DNA of 64,000 bases, taken from NCBI GenBank assembly GCA_965218985.1, contig CBDCMP010000007.1, forward strand, positions 1,116,001-1,180,000, in the 5' to 3' direction. The notes under the pieces are model-generated. The model was not told where the DNA came from, made no database searches, and worked only from the letters and a program-made list of their open reading frames with translations. Source of the stretch: Pseudopedobacter sp965218985 (lineage in GTDB: Bacteria; Bacteroidota; Bacteroidia; Sphingobacteriales; Sphingobacteriaceae). Position numbers and translations under genes: made by a program. Below, in pieces: positions 17,682 to 27,563 of the stretch (positions are counted from its first letter, which is position 1; the number at the start of each line of letters is the position of its first letter).

Positions 17682-20600
17682 TTAAAACTTAGCATTTATT
17701 CCAAATGAGTAGGTACTCACATAGGGATAATCATTACCGTAACCTGCATAAGGCAATTCCGGATCTACATCTAAATCTAATTGTGAGAAAGAAAACAAAT
17801 TAAAGCCGCTCACAAAAATTCTCAGGCTTTGCATTTTTAATTTAGATGCAACCTTAGAAGGTATTGTATAACCTATTTCTGTAGTTTTTAATTTAAAGTA
17901 ATTGGCATTTCTTAGGAAAAAATCAGAATTGGCTCTGTTATTCCCTAAATTTGCCAAACCTACTCTTGGGTATTCTGCTGTTGCAGCAGTTGCTGGAGTC
18001 CATCTATTTAACGATAATCTATTGAAATTTGAAGGCCCAGAATAAACTAAGCTTTTTATATCAATTACTCTACCTGTTACCCCAATAAATTGTGCATTAA
18101 AATCAAATGATTTAAATTTAAGATTTGTACCAAAGCCGTAATATGCTGGTTTAGACCCACGGGTAATTCTCATTTGGTCTAAATCATCAATTACTGTATC
18201 GTTATTCAAATCCTTATACCTAATGTCTCCGGGGTAAATTTTATTGGCTAAAGTACTTTTGGGCGCTGCATCTATTTCTGCCTGAGATTGGAACAAACCA
18301 TCAGACACGAAATACAAACCGCTACCTGCTGGTAACCCAATAGAACTTTGGTAAGATGGGCCAAACTGATTGCCTTGATAAATTATTTCGCTCTCAGAGA
18401 TTAAAAAATTGGCGTTTAGTCCTAATTTAAAATCACCAAAAGTTTTATTGTAATTTAACGATCCTTCCACGCCTTTGCTATCAACCTCACCTTCATTTCT
18501 TGTAATAGATTGTCCAAGAATATCAGGTAAAGAGGAGTTTGTTAAAATTCCGTCTCTATTATTCTTAAACACATCTATAGTTGCGCTAAACGTATTGTTA
18601 AACAAATTAAAATCTAAGCCCAAATTAGCACTTGTAAAAGTTTCCCAAGTAATAAATGGATTACCTAAATTTCTTTCAGATGCAGAACCTGTGTTTGCGA
18701 AACCGGTACCAAACTGGTATCCAGCCCCATTTCCTGCTAAATTTCTAACATATGCTGAACGATAAGGAAAACGGGTATCAAAACCTATTTCTGTATTACC
18801 GGTTTGTCCGTAACTACCTCTTAATTTAAGGAAAGAAATAATCCCATTATTCTTTAAGAAATTTTCATCAGAGATGATCCAACCTGCAGATACAGCAGGA
18901 AAGAAACCATATTTACCACCTGAAGGTAAATCATCGTCTCCTGACAAGCTACTTACAAAACTCAAAAAGTATTTTTGCTTGTAGTTGTATTCCACCCTTG
19001 ATGATAAACTTTGCAATCTTTGATAAACATCACTAAAGCTGCTAAAATCACTTACTTCTGAACGGTTACCTTTTAGACTTGCATTGATATTATGATTTCC
19101 AAAACCTCTTTCGTAATCTAAACCCGCCCAAATTACGCTTGATCTATAAGAGTTTGAATAACCAACAGTGTTTCCTGTGGTATAATCATAATTAGTATCT
19201 TCACCAAAAACTACTGGAGTGGCTGCGCCAGAACTAAAATCAAATACTCGATAAGTTTCTTTGAAACCTGAGGCATAATCTCCTCTTGAATCGTAACCAA
19301 TAATGGCGTTGGCAGAAAGCCCTTTAGTAATAAAATCTAACTTATGGGTTGCATTAATATTTGCAAATCCTACACGTTGTTTATTTCTAAATAAACCACC
19401 GCGGCTTAACGCCCCTAATAAGTTTACCTGATTTTCATTTGTTCCGCCTAATGAACCGTCCTCATTTAAAATTGGATAAGCATCTGGTTTTGTATTGTAT
19501 ATTAAACTTAACAGATTACTTGTGGCATTATTAGCACCCGAGTTTGCAGGATTAAGTCTGTTTTCTACCCGTCCGGCTAAATTTACACCAACGGTAAAAC
19601 TTTTGTTTACATCAATATCTACATTCGCTCTAAAGTTAAAGCGCTTGTAGCCATTATTGCTATCATAGTTAGGTCCATCTGTACCTTCAAAAATTCCACC
19701 TTGGTTTAAGTAACCCAATAAAGTAAAATACCTTATATTAGAATTACCGCCTTGTGCAGATGCTGTATAGCGTTGGAAAACTGGAGTTTTTCTTATAAAA
19801 TCATTTACATAATTATTACTTGGATTTAAAAACGGACTACTTCCATTTTGATAAGCATCTAGCTGACCTTGTGTATATAATTGGGCACCTAAATTATCAT
19901 TGGTAGCAGCTTCATTATATAATGATGCATATTCAAAAGAATTTAATGGATCTATAATATGATCTGGGTTTTGTAAACCAAACTGTGCGTTAAAGTTAAG
20001 TGATGATTTTGTTGCACTCCCTTTTTTGGTAGTTACTAAAATTACACCGTTAGAACCACGTAAACCATACCAACTTAGCGCTGCCGCATCTTTTAAAACC
20101 GTAAATGTTTCTACCTCATCAAAATCAATATCTATAAATTCTCTTTGTATTCCATCTACAAATACACGGGCATTGCTAAAGTTATAAGAATTTCTTCCTC
20201 TTACCTGAAAAACGGCAATATCGCTACCTGGTTGTACATTGGATTGAAAAACGCTTAAACCTGCCAATCTACCCGTAAGTGAATTGCTTAATGCACTTGT
20301 GCTTGGTTGAGGCAAATCTGCCGTACTAACCTGAGAAATGGCAGCTGTAATATCCCTTAACTTGCGCATACCGTAAGGGATCTCTATGTTGTCATCATCA
20401 CCAGCCAAAAATCTGCTAGGTTTTAAATTTATATTTAAAGATGTTTTATCGCCCAGTTTTATAATTTGAGTTAAAAAGCCGTCTTTTTTTATTACTAAAG
20501 CATCGGCAATTGAAGCATCAATAGCAAACTTACCTTCAGCATTGGTAGTTGTACTTCTATCTCCTTCCTGTATACTAACCACTGCATTTGCAATTGGTTT

Positions 20601-20741
20601 TTTGGTGTTATCTAACAACACTCCTTCATACGTCTCTAATACTTTAGGCTTATCTGCTTTGCCCTGAGCCGCAACATTTGTTGTCGAGATAACCAAACTG
20701 GCAATCCATAGCAACATTAAAAAATTATATAGTTTTTTCAT
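17682..20741 (-). CDS. SusC-like TonB-dependent transporter, 'IPYG' variant (second pair, PUL 1)
   Basis: A 1019-residue outer-membrane TonB-dependent importer. It has a signal peptide (to ~25, ending NVAAQ), a carboxypeptidase-D-like domain at ~38-108 (LLDNTKKPIANAVVSIQEGD), a plug at ~120-235 and a 22-strand barrel to the C-terminus, ending SFGINAKF. The plug carries the SusC hallmark VLKDAAALSWYGLRGSNGV. The element before the plug is IEIPYGMRKLRD (IPYG at 121-124), whereas canonical SusC proteins read V-V-x-G-[YF]-G. The same replacement occurs in the second SusC of PUL 2. It is followed by its SusD 19 bases later and preceded by the first SusD of the locus 25 bases away, so all four genes look co-transcribed. 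Confidence 0.95.
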   Translation of the reverse strand: MKKLYNFLMLLWIASLVISTTNVAAQGKADKPKVLETYEGVLLDNTKKPIANAVVSIQEGDRSTTTNAEGKFAIDASIADALVIKKDGFLTQIIKLGDKTSLNINLKPSRFLAGDDDNIEIPYGMRKLRDITAAISQVSTADLPQPSTSALSNSLTGRLAGLSVFQSNVQPGSDIAVFQVRGRNSYNFSNARVFVDGIQREFIDIDFDEVETFTVLKDAAALSWYGLRGSNGVILVTTKKGSATKSSLNFNAQFGLQNPDHIIDPLNSFEYASLYNEAATNDNLGAQLYTQGQLDAYQNGSSPFLNPSNNYVNDFIRKTPVFQRYTASAQGGNSNIRYFTLLGYLNQGGIFEGTDGPNYDSNNGYKRFNFRANVDIDVNKSFTVGVNLAGRVENRLNPANSGANNATSNLLSLIYNTKPDAYPILNEDGSLGGTNENQVNLLGALSRGGLFRNKQRVGFANINATHKLDFITKGLSANAIIGYDSRGDYASGFKETYRVFDFSSGAATPVVFGEDTNYDYTTGNTVGYSNSYRSSVIWAGLDYERGFGNHNINASLKGNRSEVSDFSSFSDVYQRLQSLSSRVEYNYKQKYFLSFVSSLSGDDDLPSGGKYGFFPAVSAGWIISDENFLKNNGIISFLKLRGSYGQTGNTEIGFDTRFPYRSAYVRNLAGNGAGYQFGTGFANTGSASERNLGNPFITWETFTSANLGLDFNLFNNTFSATIDVFKNNRDGILTNSSLPDILGQSITRNEGEVDSKGVEGSLNYNKTFGDFKLGLNANFLISESEIIYQGNQFGPSYQSSIGLPAGSGLYFVSDGLFQSQAEIDAAPKSTLANKIYPGDIRYKDLNNDTVIDDLDQMRITRGSKPAYYGFGTNLKFKSFDFNAQFIGVTGRVIDIKSLVYSGPSNFNRLSLNRWTPATAATAEYPRVGLANLGNNRANSDFFLRNANYFKLKTTEIGYTIPSKVASKLKMQSLRIFVSGFNLFSFSQLDLDVDPELPYAGYGNDYPYVSTYSFGINAKF

Positions 20742-20766
20742 ACTTTCTTAATTAAATTATAATGAA

Positions 20767-22623
20767 TTACTTTGTTGGCCAGCCCTCGTTTTGTTCAAGA
20801 TTGTTTCCTTTAGCTATCTCATTTAGTGGGATAGGATATAAGTGTTGGAAAGGTTCAAATACTCTTTGATAACCAGCACTCATATCTTTAGGGGTGTACT
20901 CAAAAATATTTGTTCCAATTTTTTTCACTTCCATTCTTTTAATGGTTTGGGCAACAATTTCAGGCCCCTTTTTCCATCTCAGAATATCCCACCAACGTAC
21001 ATCCTCAAAAGCTAATTCTACAGCTCTTTCATTTCTTATCAATTCTCTAAAAGTATCCTTGTTTAAAGTTGTACCTCTTGCTGCAAAAGTTGCAGCAACT
21101 GTAGGCATACCTACTCTTGCTCTTACCTGGTTAACAACTGTTATTGCATCAGGAACAGGGCCTTGAGCTTCATTTAATGCCTCTGCATAGTTCAATAATA
21201 TTTCGCCATAGCGATAAAATACATAGTTCAGTATTCCATTAGATGATGATGCACCAGTAATAGACTCTGGCCACATTTTGCGACAATAGTAGCCTGTTTT
21301 AGTACCTAAACTGACCTCAGGAAATAGATCTTTACCATAAGTAGTGGCAGCACCTGAATTTTCCTGTAACCAGATTTCCATTTTATTTCCTTGCCATGGA
21401 TGTTGGTTATATAAAACGTTAGCATCTAACCTAGGGTCTCTGTTTAAATATGGATTTGTTAATGTATAACCAGAACCCGTATCTCCTATTCTCAACCCGG
21501 TTTTCATTTCGTACAAATCCACATGGTTTTGTGTCGGATTTAATGCCCCACTATTGTTAGGGCTTTTACCATTAAGGTTTGGAGAAATTACATATTGTAC
21601 ATGAAAACCATTATTACCGGTTCTTGGTCCACGAATAAATGCTAAAATGTATTCTTTAGAAATAGGGCGAGTTAATATGGTGCTATAATCATTTTCTAAC
21701 TCGTAACGATTCATATCTATCACTTTTTTGGCAGCATCTGCCGCTTTTTGCCATTTTGTAGCATCACTTGATGAATTCCATAATGGACTTGCAGCAAGCA
21801 GTGTTACTCTTGAGCGCAAGGCTCTAACTGCTCCCAAATCTGCCCGACCGTTATTTGTTGAAGAAACATCACCATCGCCAAGTGTAGTTACGCCGTAGCC
21901 TGGATTCCAACCTCTTTCTTTGGTGTAAACTACAACGGTATTATTTCCATTGACGTAATTAAAATCTGTTGTGGCAAAAATTTGCTCCGCATCATTCAAA
22001 TCTTTTTCTATGAAAGCTACTGTTTCATCAAAAGAAGACCTTGGTCTATCTAATTCCGGGTTTTTTCCGGTTTCATCCAAATACAAAGGTTTGTCAAATA
22101 ACGGCATCCCCCCCCATCTTTTAGCCAATTCAAAATAAAAATAAGCTCTCAAATATAATTGCTGTGCTTTAACTAAATCCCCATTTAAGGTAGGCTCATC
22201 TGCCCATGGCACATTGTTTATCTGCTCTAAAACCACATTGGCATTTCTAATACCTTGATAGCATTTTACATACGGAGGCAAGCCTTTTGTATTATTTGTT
22301 AATGCTGTAAACTCGGTTCCATGAACAGGCTGTGTCCAGTTGCCACTGTACATTGCCTTAAATGGTTCGTCTATATTTCCGCAAACAGCCTCATCTGTAA
22401 ATTCACCAATGGTACCTCTAAAAGGTTGCCCCTCACTTCCTAAGCGTCCATAATCATTAATAGTGAAATTGTATGATCTATCTGCAAATCTTGATGCTAA
22501 AATAGGATCGCTAAATACATCTTCTTTAGATTCTGTAATTCCTAAATCTCTCTCTAAAAAATCCCTCTTACAAGAGACAAAGAATAAAAATACGGGTATG
22601 GTTAAATAAAATATCTTTTTCAT
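20767..22623 (-). CDS. SusD/RagB family outer-membrane glycan-binding lipoprotein (first pair, PUL 1)
   Basis: A 618-residue SusD-family lipoprotein with a short signal and Cys18 (FLFFVSCKRD). SusD signatures are QLYLRAYFYFELAKRWGG, VFYRYGEILLNYAEALNEA and ELIRNERAVELAFEDVRWW, with HLYPIPLNEI at the end. It is expected at the cell surface as the lid of the SusC encoded 10 bases upstream. It differs strongly from the SusD of the second pair, so the two pairs may bind different oligosaccharides of the same glycan. The ligand is unknown. Confidence 0.95.
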   Translation of the reverse strand: MKKIFYLTIPVFLFFVSCKRDFLERDLGITESKEDVFSDPILASRFADRSYNFTINDYGRLGSEGQPFRGTIGEFTDEAVCGNIDEPFKAMYSGNWTQPVHGTEFTALTNNTKGLPPYVKCYQGIRNANVVLEQINNVPWADEPTLNGDLVKAQQLYLRAYFYFELAKRWGGMPLFDKPLYLDETGKNPELDRPRSSFDETVAFIEKDLNDAEQIFATTDFNYVNGNNTVVVYTKERGWNPGYGVTTLGDGDVSSTNNGRADLGAVRALRSRVTLLAASPLWNSSSDATKWQKAADAAKKVIDMNRYELENDYSTILTRPISKEYILAFIRGPRTGNNGFHVQYVISPNLNGKSPNNSGALNPTQNHVDLYEMKTGLRIGDTGSGYTLTNPYLNRDPRLDANVLYNQHPWQGNKMEIWLQENSGAATTYGKDLFPEVSLGTKTGYYCRKMWPESITGASSSNGILNYVFYRYGEILLNYAEALNEAQGPVPDAITVVNQVRARVGMPTVAATFAARGTTLNKDTFRELIRNERAVELAFEDVRWWDILRWKKGPEIVAQTIKRMEVKKIGTNIFEYTPKDMSAGYQRVFEPFQHLYPIPLNEIAKGNNLEQNEGWPTK

Positions 22624-22633
22624 AATCGTCTGG

Positions 22634-25600
22634 TTAAAAAGTTACGTTTAGATTTAATTGGAAAGTACGGATATTAGGATAGGTAATGCCTCGATTTACA
22701 TAAGTACCTACACTTCTATCGTCATCATTTTCTGGATCAAGACCAATAAATTTAGTCCAGGTATATAAATTTTGACCAGTAATACCAACTACCGCCCTGC
22801 TTAATCCGATTTTAGACGCAAACTTTGTAGGAACTTGATAGTTAAGAGAAATATTTCTCAGCTTGATATAGCTGGCATCTTGCAGGTTAAATTTATTAAT
22901 ACCGCTGCTTCCTTTACTAAAGAAAGAGTTTTTAAAATTACCTGGTCTTACAGCAGGATATTTAGCGCTAGGATTTTGTGGTGTCCAGCTATCTAATTGA
23001 AACGCATAATACTGAGGTTGCAAAAATATGTTATCACTTTCTATTAAATTAAACTCAGAACTTACTTGGTCTACCGCTTGGAATAAAGCACTTAAAGAAA
23101 AATTTTTATAACTTACTCTAGGCTCTAAACTGTACTGATTAACAGGAAGGTCAGTATAACCTATTTTTGTAAAATCATTCCCGTCTAAAACCCCGTCGTT
23201 GTTTTGATCTATTAATTTTAAATCTCCAGGAATAAATGGAAACCCAGCTAATTTTGCCCACGCATCAACTTCAGCTTGGTTTTGGAAAAATTCTGGCGCA
23301 ACATCGTATCCAATAAACTGACCAATGGGTAAACCTGCTCTTTTAAGATTTCCTTGCAAATTTATTGGCTCATCAATAATTCTTCGCTCATTTTTAATGT
23401 GAGAAAACTGAAAATTTAACCCATAATTGAAATTGCCACTTTGATTGCTTAACCTTAACTCTGTTTCATAACCTGCATTATAGTTCTCACCATAATTGTA
23501 AGAAGGTGTTGATTCACCGTAAACAGATAATGTAGAAGCATTTCTTGACAGTAAAACATCACTTCTAACTTCATCAAACACATCAACTGTAAACTGGATT
23601 CTGTCTTTTAAGAAATTGGCATCAACTGCTATGTTTCTTTTTAAACCTTTTTCGAAAGTAACAAATGGGTTTCCAAATTGACTGTGTCCATATGTTGGTA
23701 CATTGGTGTTAACATTTCCCTGCCCTGGGCGAGGATCATAAGCAGCTGCACCAAACTGACTCGGGTTACCAAATTGGAAATTACCAAGAGAACCTGTGGT
23801 AATATTCCCGTACCCATCTCTATATAAAAAACGACCTGCATTAGAAAAACCTGTTAAACCAATACTTCCTCTTAGTTTTAAATAATCTAAAGCAATTTTT
23901 TCTTTAATACCTTCCATGAACTTCTCATTGGTAAGCGTATAGCCTAAAACAGCTGTTGGAAAAAAGCCATAACGAAAACCTTCTGCAAAGTTTTCTGAAC
24001 CTTGATAAGAAGCGTTAAGCTCTAAAAAATATTTATCATCACGGTTGTACGCACTTTTAAACACCATACCTTGGAAAGTAACTGGTATAGTTTGTGATTT
24101 TAACTCTCTTGAACCTACCAATGCAGCATTTATCTTATTTTTACCAAAAGCCCTGCTGTAATTAATTTGTGCCAGCACATTGGTTTTTAAATTACCTCCA
24201 CCAGCACCATTTCTTGAATTTAGACCATCTTCTATTTGCAAATTTGACGGAGGGTTATTTGCAGGAATAATTTCTCCAGTTGCCCTGTTCACAGTGTACT
24301 GAGCGCCGGCACCAAATTGGGTACGAAAAGCTGAAGAAGCCTGATCGTAGGCAAAAGTTCCTCTAAAATCTAAACCTTTGGTAATAAAATCAAGCTTTTG
24401 TGAAATTATAAAAGTACTTTCTAAAGTATTAGTCTCACTTTGAGAGTAACCTGCCCTTTTTAAATTTACATAAGGATTTTCTAAATTTGGTCCAAATCCT
24501 ACACCAACAATCTGGTTGTAAGTATCGTCAATAGCTCTTTGTTCTGGTGTTTTACGCTCCGTAGCATCTCTATTAAAAGGGATAGCCCACGATGGTGTAA
24601 TATATATATATTTAAAAGCAGCCTCTGCACCTGTTTTATTGTTGTTTTCTGGTGCGGTTTGGTTAAATTTAATTATTCTGTTTGTATATTCAGATTCTAT
24701 CCTACCCGCCAAGTTTAAACTTAAAGTAGTAGTTTTAGTCAGTTTATAGTCTAAATTAGATCTAAAATTACCTCTTTTGGCATAAGGATTAGTTTTGTAA
24801 CCCAAAGGCGTATTGAAGTTTTTGAAGAAACCATCTTCAAACATATAGCCCAATGAAACAAAATAGCCGACTTTGTTGCTTCCGCCTCTAAAACTTAAAT
24901 TTTGTTGAGTTCTTACCCAAGCATCTTGCGTCAATTCATCAAACCAGTCAACATCGGGGTATAAAAGAGGATCACCAGTTCCGCTTTTAAAAATTTCCAA
25001 ATCTTGAGGAGTAAAATATTTAACATACGACGGATCAAGAAGACCAGCTGCGGCCAAATTATCTTCTCCCTGATTATGTAACATGGCGCTTTGATAAGCC
25101 CGTAACGGTTCTGGTCTTTGACCAAATGTATTTAAGCCGAATTGACCACTATATGAAATTTGTGGTTTCCCTGGAGTCCCTCTTTTTGTAGTAACTACAA
25201 TTACACCATTTGCACCTTTTAAACCAAATAAGGCAGTAGATCCAGCATCTTTTAAAACACTTATACTTTCAATATCGTTAGGGTCTATATCTCCAAATGT
25301 CTCACGTTCTACTCCATCCACTACAATTAATGCGTCGGAATTTGTAGATGCCCTACCTCTTATATATATATTGGCTGCACTAGCACCTGGCCTGCCTTGT
25401 GGTTGTTTGGTTAACAAACCAGCTACTCGGCCAGTTAAAGCATTGGTAACATTACCAACTGGCGACTTCACTATATCTGCCGCCTTTATTGTACCTACCG
25501 CAGCGTTAACATCTCCTTTTGTTTGCTGACCAAAACCTACAACAACAACTTCTTTTAAATCATTGAGGCTTTCTTTTAGAATTACACTAAAATTTCGGTT

Positions 25601-25873
25601 TGTACCTACAGGTAACTCCCTGCTTTGGTAACCTACAGATGAGATCACGATGACATCCGACTCTTTATCAACATTTAACCTGAATTTTCCATCGGCATCT
25701 GTAAGCGTACCTGAAGTTGTTCCTTTAACAGTAACACTTACTCCAGGCACAGCACCCTGAGCGTCGCTTACCGTCCCACTAACGTTTATACTTTGCGCAT
25801 AAGCAAAATGAGTAAAAAAAAGAGCGAGTAGTGTAGTGGCAAATACTAACCGCTTAAGTAGGCTTTTTATCAT
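22634..25873 (-). CDS. SusC-like TonB-dependent transporter, canonical (first pair, PUL 1)
   Basis: A 1079-residue SusC/RagA importer. The signal peptide ends FAYAQ at ~27. The carboxypeptidase-D-like domain is at ~30-110 (VSGTVSDAQGAVPGVSVTVKG), then the VVVVGFGQQTKGDV element, a plug with LKDAGSTALFGLKGANGV, and the barrel ending FQLNLNVTF. It takes up oligosaccharides across the outer membrane using TonB energy, with the SusD encoded 10 bases downstream as partner. As the first gene of a four-gene SusC-SusD-SusC-SusD unit, it has a 340-base AT-rich region upstream that holds a candidate promoter. No N-terminal signalling domain of the FecA type and no adjacent sigma/anti-sigma pair is visible, so regulation is probably by a sensor elsewhere. 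Confidence 0.96.
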   Translation of the reverse strand: MIKSLLKRLVFATTLLALFFTHFAYAQSINVSGTVSDAQGAVPGVSVTVKGTTSGTLTDADGKFRLNVDKESDVIVISSVGYQSRELPVGTNRNFSVILKESLNDLKEVVVVGFGQQTKGDVNAAVGTIKAADIVKSPVGNVTNALTGRVAGLLTKQPQGRPGASAANIYIRGRASTNSDALIVVDGVERETFGDIDPNDIESISVLKDAGSTALFGLKGANGVIVVTTKRGTPGKPQISYSGQFGLNTFGQRPEPLRAYQSAMLHNQGEDNLAAAGLLDPSYVKYFTPQDLEIFKSGTGDPLLYPDVDWFDELTQDAWVRTQQNLSFRGGSNKVGYFVSLGYMFEDGFFKNFNTPLGYKTNPYAKRGNFRSNLDYKLTKTTTLSLNLAGRIESEYTNRIIKFNQTAPENNNKTGAEAAFKYIYITPSWAIPFNRDATERKTPEQRAIDDTYNQIVGVGFGPNLENPYVNLKRAGYSQSETNTLESTFIISQKLDFITKGLDFRGTFAYDQASSAFRTQFGAGAQYTVNRATGEIIPANNPPSNLQIEDGLNSRNGAGGGNLKTNVLAQINYSRAFGKNKINAALVGSRELKSQTIPVTFQGMVFKSAYNRDDKYFLELNASYQGSENFAEGFRYGFFPTAVLGYTLTNEKFMEGIKEKIALDYLKLRGSIGLTGFSNAGRFLYRDGYGNITTGSLGNFQFGNPSQFGAAAYDPRPGQGNVNTNVPTYGHSQFGNPFVTFEKGLKRNIAVDANFLKDRIQFTVDVFDEVRSDVLLSRNASTLSVYGESTPSYNYGENYNAGYETELRLSNQSGNFNYGLNFQFSHIKNERRIIDEPINLQGNLKRAGLPIGQFIGYDVAPEFFQNQAEVDAWAKLAGFPFIPGDLKLIDQNNDGVLDGNDFTKIGYTDLPVNQYSLEPRVSYKNFSLSALFQAVDQVSSEFNLIESDNIFLQPQYYAFQLDSWTPQNPSAKYPAVRPGNFKNSFFSKGSSGINKFNLQDASYIKLRNISLNYQVPTKFASKIGLSRAVVGITGQNLYTWTKFIGLDPENDDDRSVGTYVNRGITYPNIRTFQLNLNVTF

Positions 25874-26213
25874 AATTAAAAATTTAGGTTGCGTGTCTGT
25901 AATTTATTTTAAAGCTTAATTTTAATTAAACATTTAATTAACAAATCTTATATATACTCAAATATATAAGAGGCAATTGTGTATTTGTAATACTATATTT
26001 TTGATTTTTGGTGTTTATTTCTATAAAATATTAACTTTATTAAAACCATTAATAAACAAATCCAAAAACCCCAAAAAAAATCCACTTTTTAGAAAAACAC
26101 TCAATAAAATCCGTAATAATATGTGAATTTTATACCTACAATTATTAAATTATACAAAATCATCAAAATAAAAGAGCAAAAAATACTTGTTTTGGGCTTA
26201 GAAAGTTCAACAT
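25874..26213. other. Intergenic leader/promoter region of PUL 1 SusC/SusD operon
   Basis: 340 very AT-rich bases between the GH105 stop and the first SusC start. No coding frame or RNA gene was seen. The only element I can support is the candidate -7 box listed separately. No strong terminator hairpin follows the GH105 gene, so some read-through into the SusC operon is possible. Confidence 0.5.
25959..25966 (-). promoter_or_regulatory. Candidate Bacteroidota promoter -7 element for the PUL 1 SusC operon
   Basis: On the minus strand the sequence TATATTTG fits the Bacteroidota -7 consensus TAnnTTTG and lies about 86 bases before the SusC start. No clear TTTG at the -33 spacing was found, so this is a one-box candidate only. 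Confidence 0.4.
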
Positions 26214-27440
26214 CTATTTTTTTACTTTCATCATTTCGGTACCAGCCAAAAGAACAGCTCCAATAGCATGGTAATCGTTTAATTTTATTGGGCGGTTATA
26301 ATAAAAACTGATATTGTCTGCAATTCCGGTTCCTATGCAAACGTCTTCAATTTCACCTTTTTCAGTGATTTTTGATGCCAAGCCTTTCCATCCGTTTTGT
26401 GCAATTGTCAGGTACGATTTATTTATCCAGCCTTGGTTAACTGCTCTGGCAACAGCGTATGTAAACATTGCAGTTCCAGAAGTTTCTAAATAAGCGTCTG
26501 GCTTATCAATCAATTGATGCCATAAACCGGTTTCATTGTCTTGATAACGAGAAAATCCAACAATCTGCCTTAATAATAACGCAATGAGCTCTTTTCTTTT
26601 GGGATGGTTTTCTGGTAAATTATTCAGCAATTCTGTTTGTGCCACTGCAACCCAGCCATTGCATCTTAACCAATGGGCAACACCCACCATATTTACATCA
26701 CTATAGTAATTATGAAAATACAATCGGGTATGCGGATCGTACAATAATTTATTAAAATTCTCCACCTGCTTTATGGCATCATCGAAATACTTTTGCTCAC
26801 CAGTTATTTTTCCCATACGAGCCATAAAAGGTACGCCCATATATAAATCATCAGCCCAAACGGTCATTTGTCTTGGCGTTTCTCTGCACCATGTTCCATC
26901 GGCCAAACGCAAAAGGTTATTAAGTGTAAACGCTGCTCCTTTTTTGGTGTAGGCTACGTATTCTTTATTTTTTTGTTGTGGATCTAGATCCAGCATTGCC
27001 GCAGATAAAGCTCCGTAATCATCCAAAATATTCATCCTATGATGATTAAAAAATTCTGTTTTTAGTCCTTTTTCATAACCCTCTTTAAAATATTTCATAT
27101 TATCAAAAAAAAACTCAAAGTTGTGGGCAGTATAATCGGCGTATTTTTTTTCATTTAAAACACTTGCTGCTTTCAATAAACCGATGTTTACTACACCGTT
27201 AGCGTAATGCCATTGGTTATAAATGCTTTCCGCTCTGATATCGCTATCGATGTTTTTTATAGATTTTGCATTATCATAAGTTTCTTTGGTTTTAGTATTC
27301 ACAAACTTAAATGTTGAGTTTGCTAACACGTTATCCGCAACAGAACGTACTATTTCTTCGGCTGATCTGCTTTGCGAAAATGAACTTACTGACGTGGAAA
27401 TAGCGAGAAGCGCTAAGACTGTTTTTTTTAATGATGTCAT
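26214..27440 (-). CDS. GH105/GH88-like unsaturated glycuronyl hydrolase, secreted or periplasmic
   Basis: A 408-residue (alpha/alpha)6-barrel hydrolase with a cleavable signal peptide (SSFSQS, ~23). GH105 enzymes such as YteR remove the 4,5-unsaturated uronic acid left at the non-reducing end by polysaccharide lyases. Family features are LDDYGALSAAML at ~139-150, WADDLYMGVPFMARMG with Asp197/Asp198 (the catalytic-Asp region of YteR), HWLRCNGWV in the middle, and ETSGTAMFTYAVARA towards the C-terminus. It lies upstream of the PUL 1 SusC on the same strand and downstream of a terminator, so it may start that operon. Its presence implies a lyase-cleaved, uronate-containing glycan. The only lyase-like fold nearby is the split beta-helix gene. 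GH105 is preferred over GH88 on overall pattern. Confidence 0.85.
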   Translation of the reverse strand: MTSLKKTVLALLAISTSVSSFSQSRSAEEIVRSVADNVLANSTFKFVNTKTKETYDNAKSIKNIDSDIRAESIYNQWHYANGVVNIGLLKAASVLNEKKYADYTAHNFEFFFDNMKYFKEGYEKGLKTEFFNHHRMNILDDYGALSAAMLDLDPQQKNKEYVAYTKKGAAFTLNNLLRLADGTWCRETPRQMTVWADDLYMGVPFMARMGKITGEQKYFDDAIKQVENFNKLLYDPHTRLYFHNYYSDVNMVGVAHWLRCNGWVAVAQTELLNNLPENHPKRKELIALLLRQIVGFSRYQDNETGLWHQLIDKPDAYLETSGTAMFTYAVARAVNQGWINKSYLTIAQNGWKGLASKITEKGEIEDVCIGTGIADNISFYYNRPIKLNDYHAIGAVLLAGTEMMKVKK

Positions 27441-27495
27441 TATTAAGTGATAAAGGTTACTATTGGTTTAATTCCGATTAACCGGCTATTAAATA

Positions 27496-27533
27496 AAAAT
27501 GGTTCTCTCAAAATTAATCGAAAGAACCATTTT
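27496..27533 (-). terminator. Terminator after the nucleoside hydrolase gene
   Basis: AAAATGGTTCT (27496-27506) and AGAACCATTTT (27523-27533) form an 11-base perfect stem with a 16-base loop that closes further by CTC/GA-type pairs. T-rich on both sides, it could act in both directions, but only minus-strand genes flank it. Confidence 0.7.
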
Positions 27534-27563
27534 AAATACCTGCTAAATTCCTTAATACTGATA

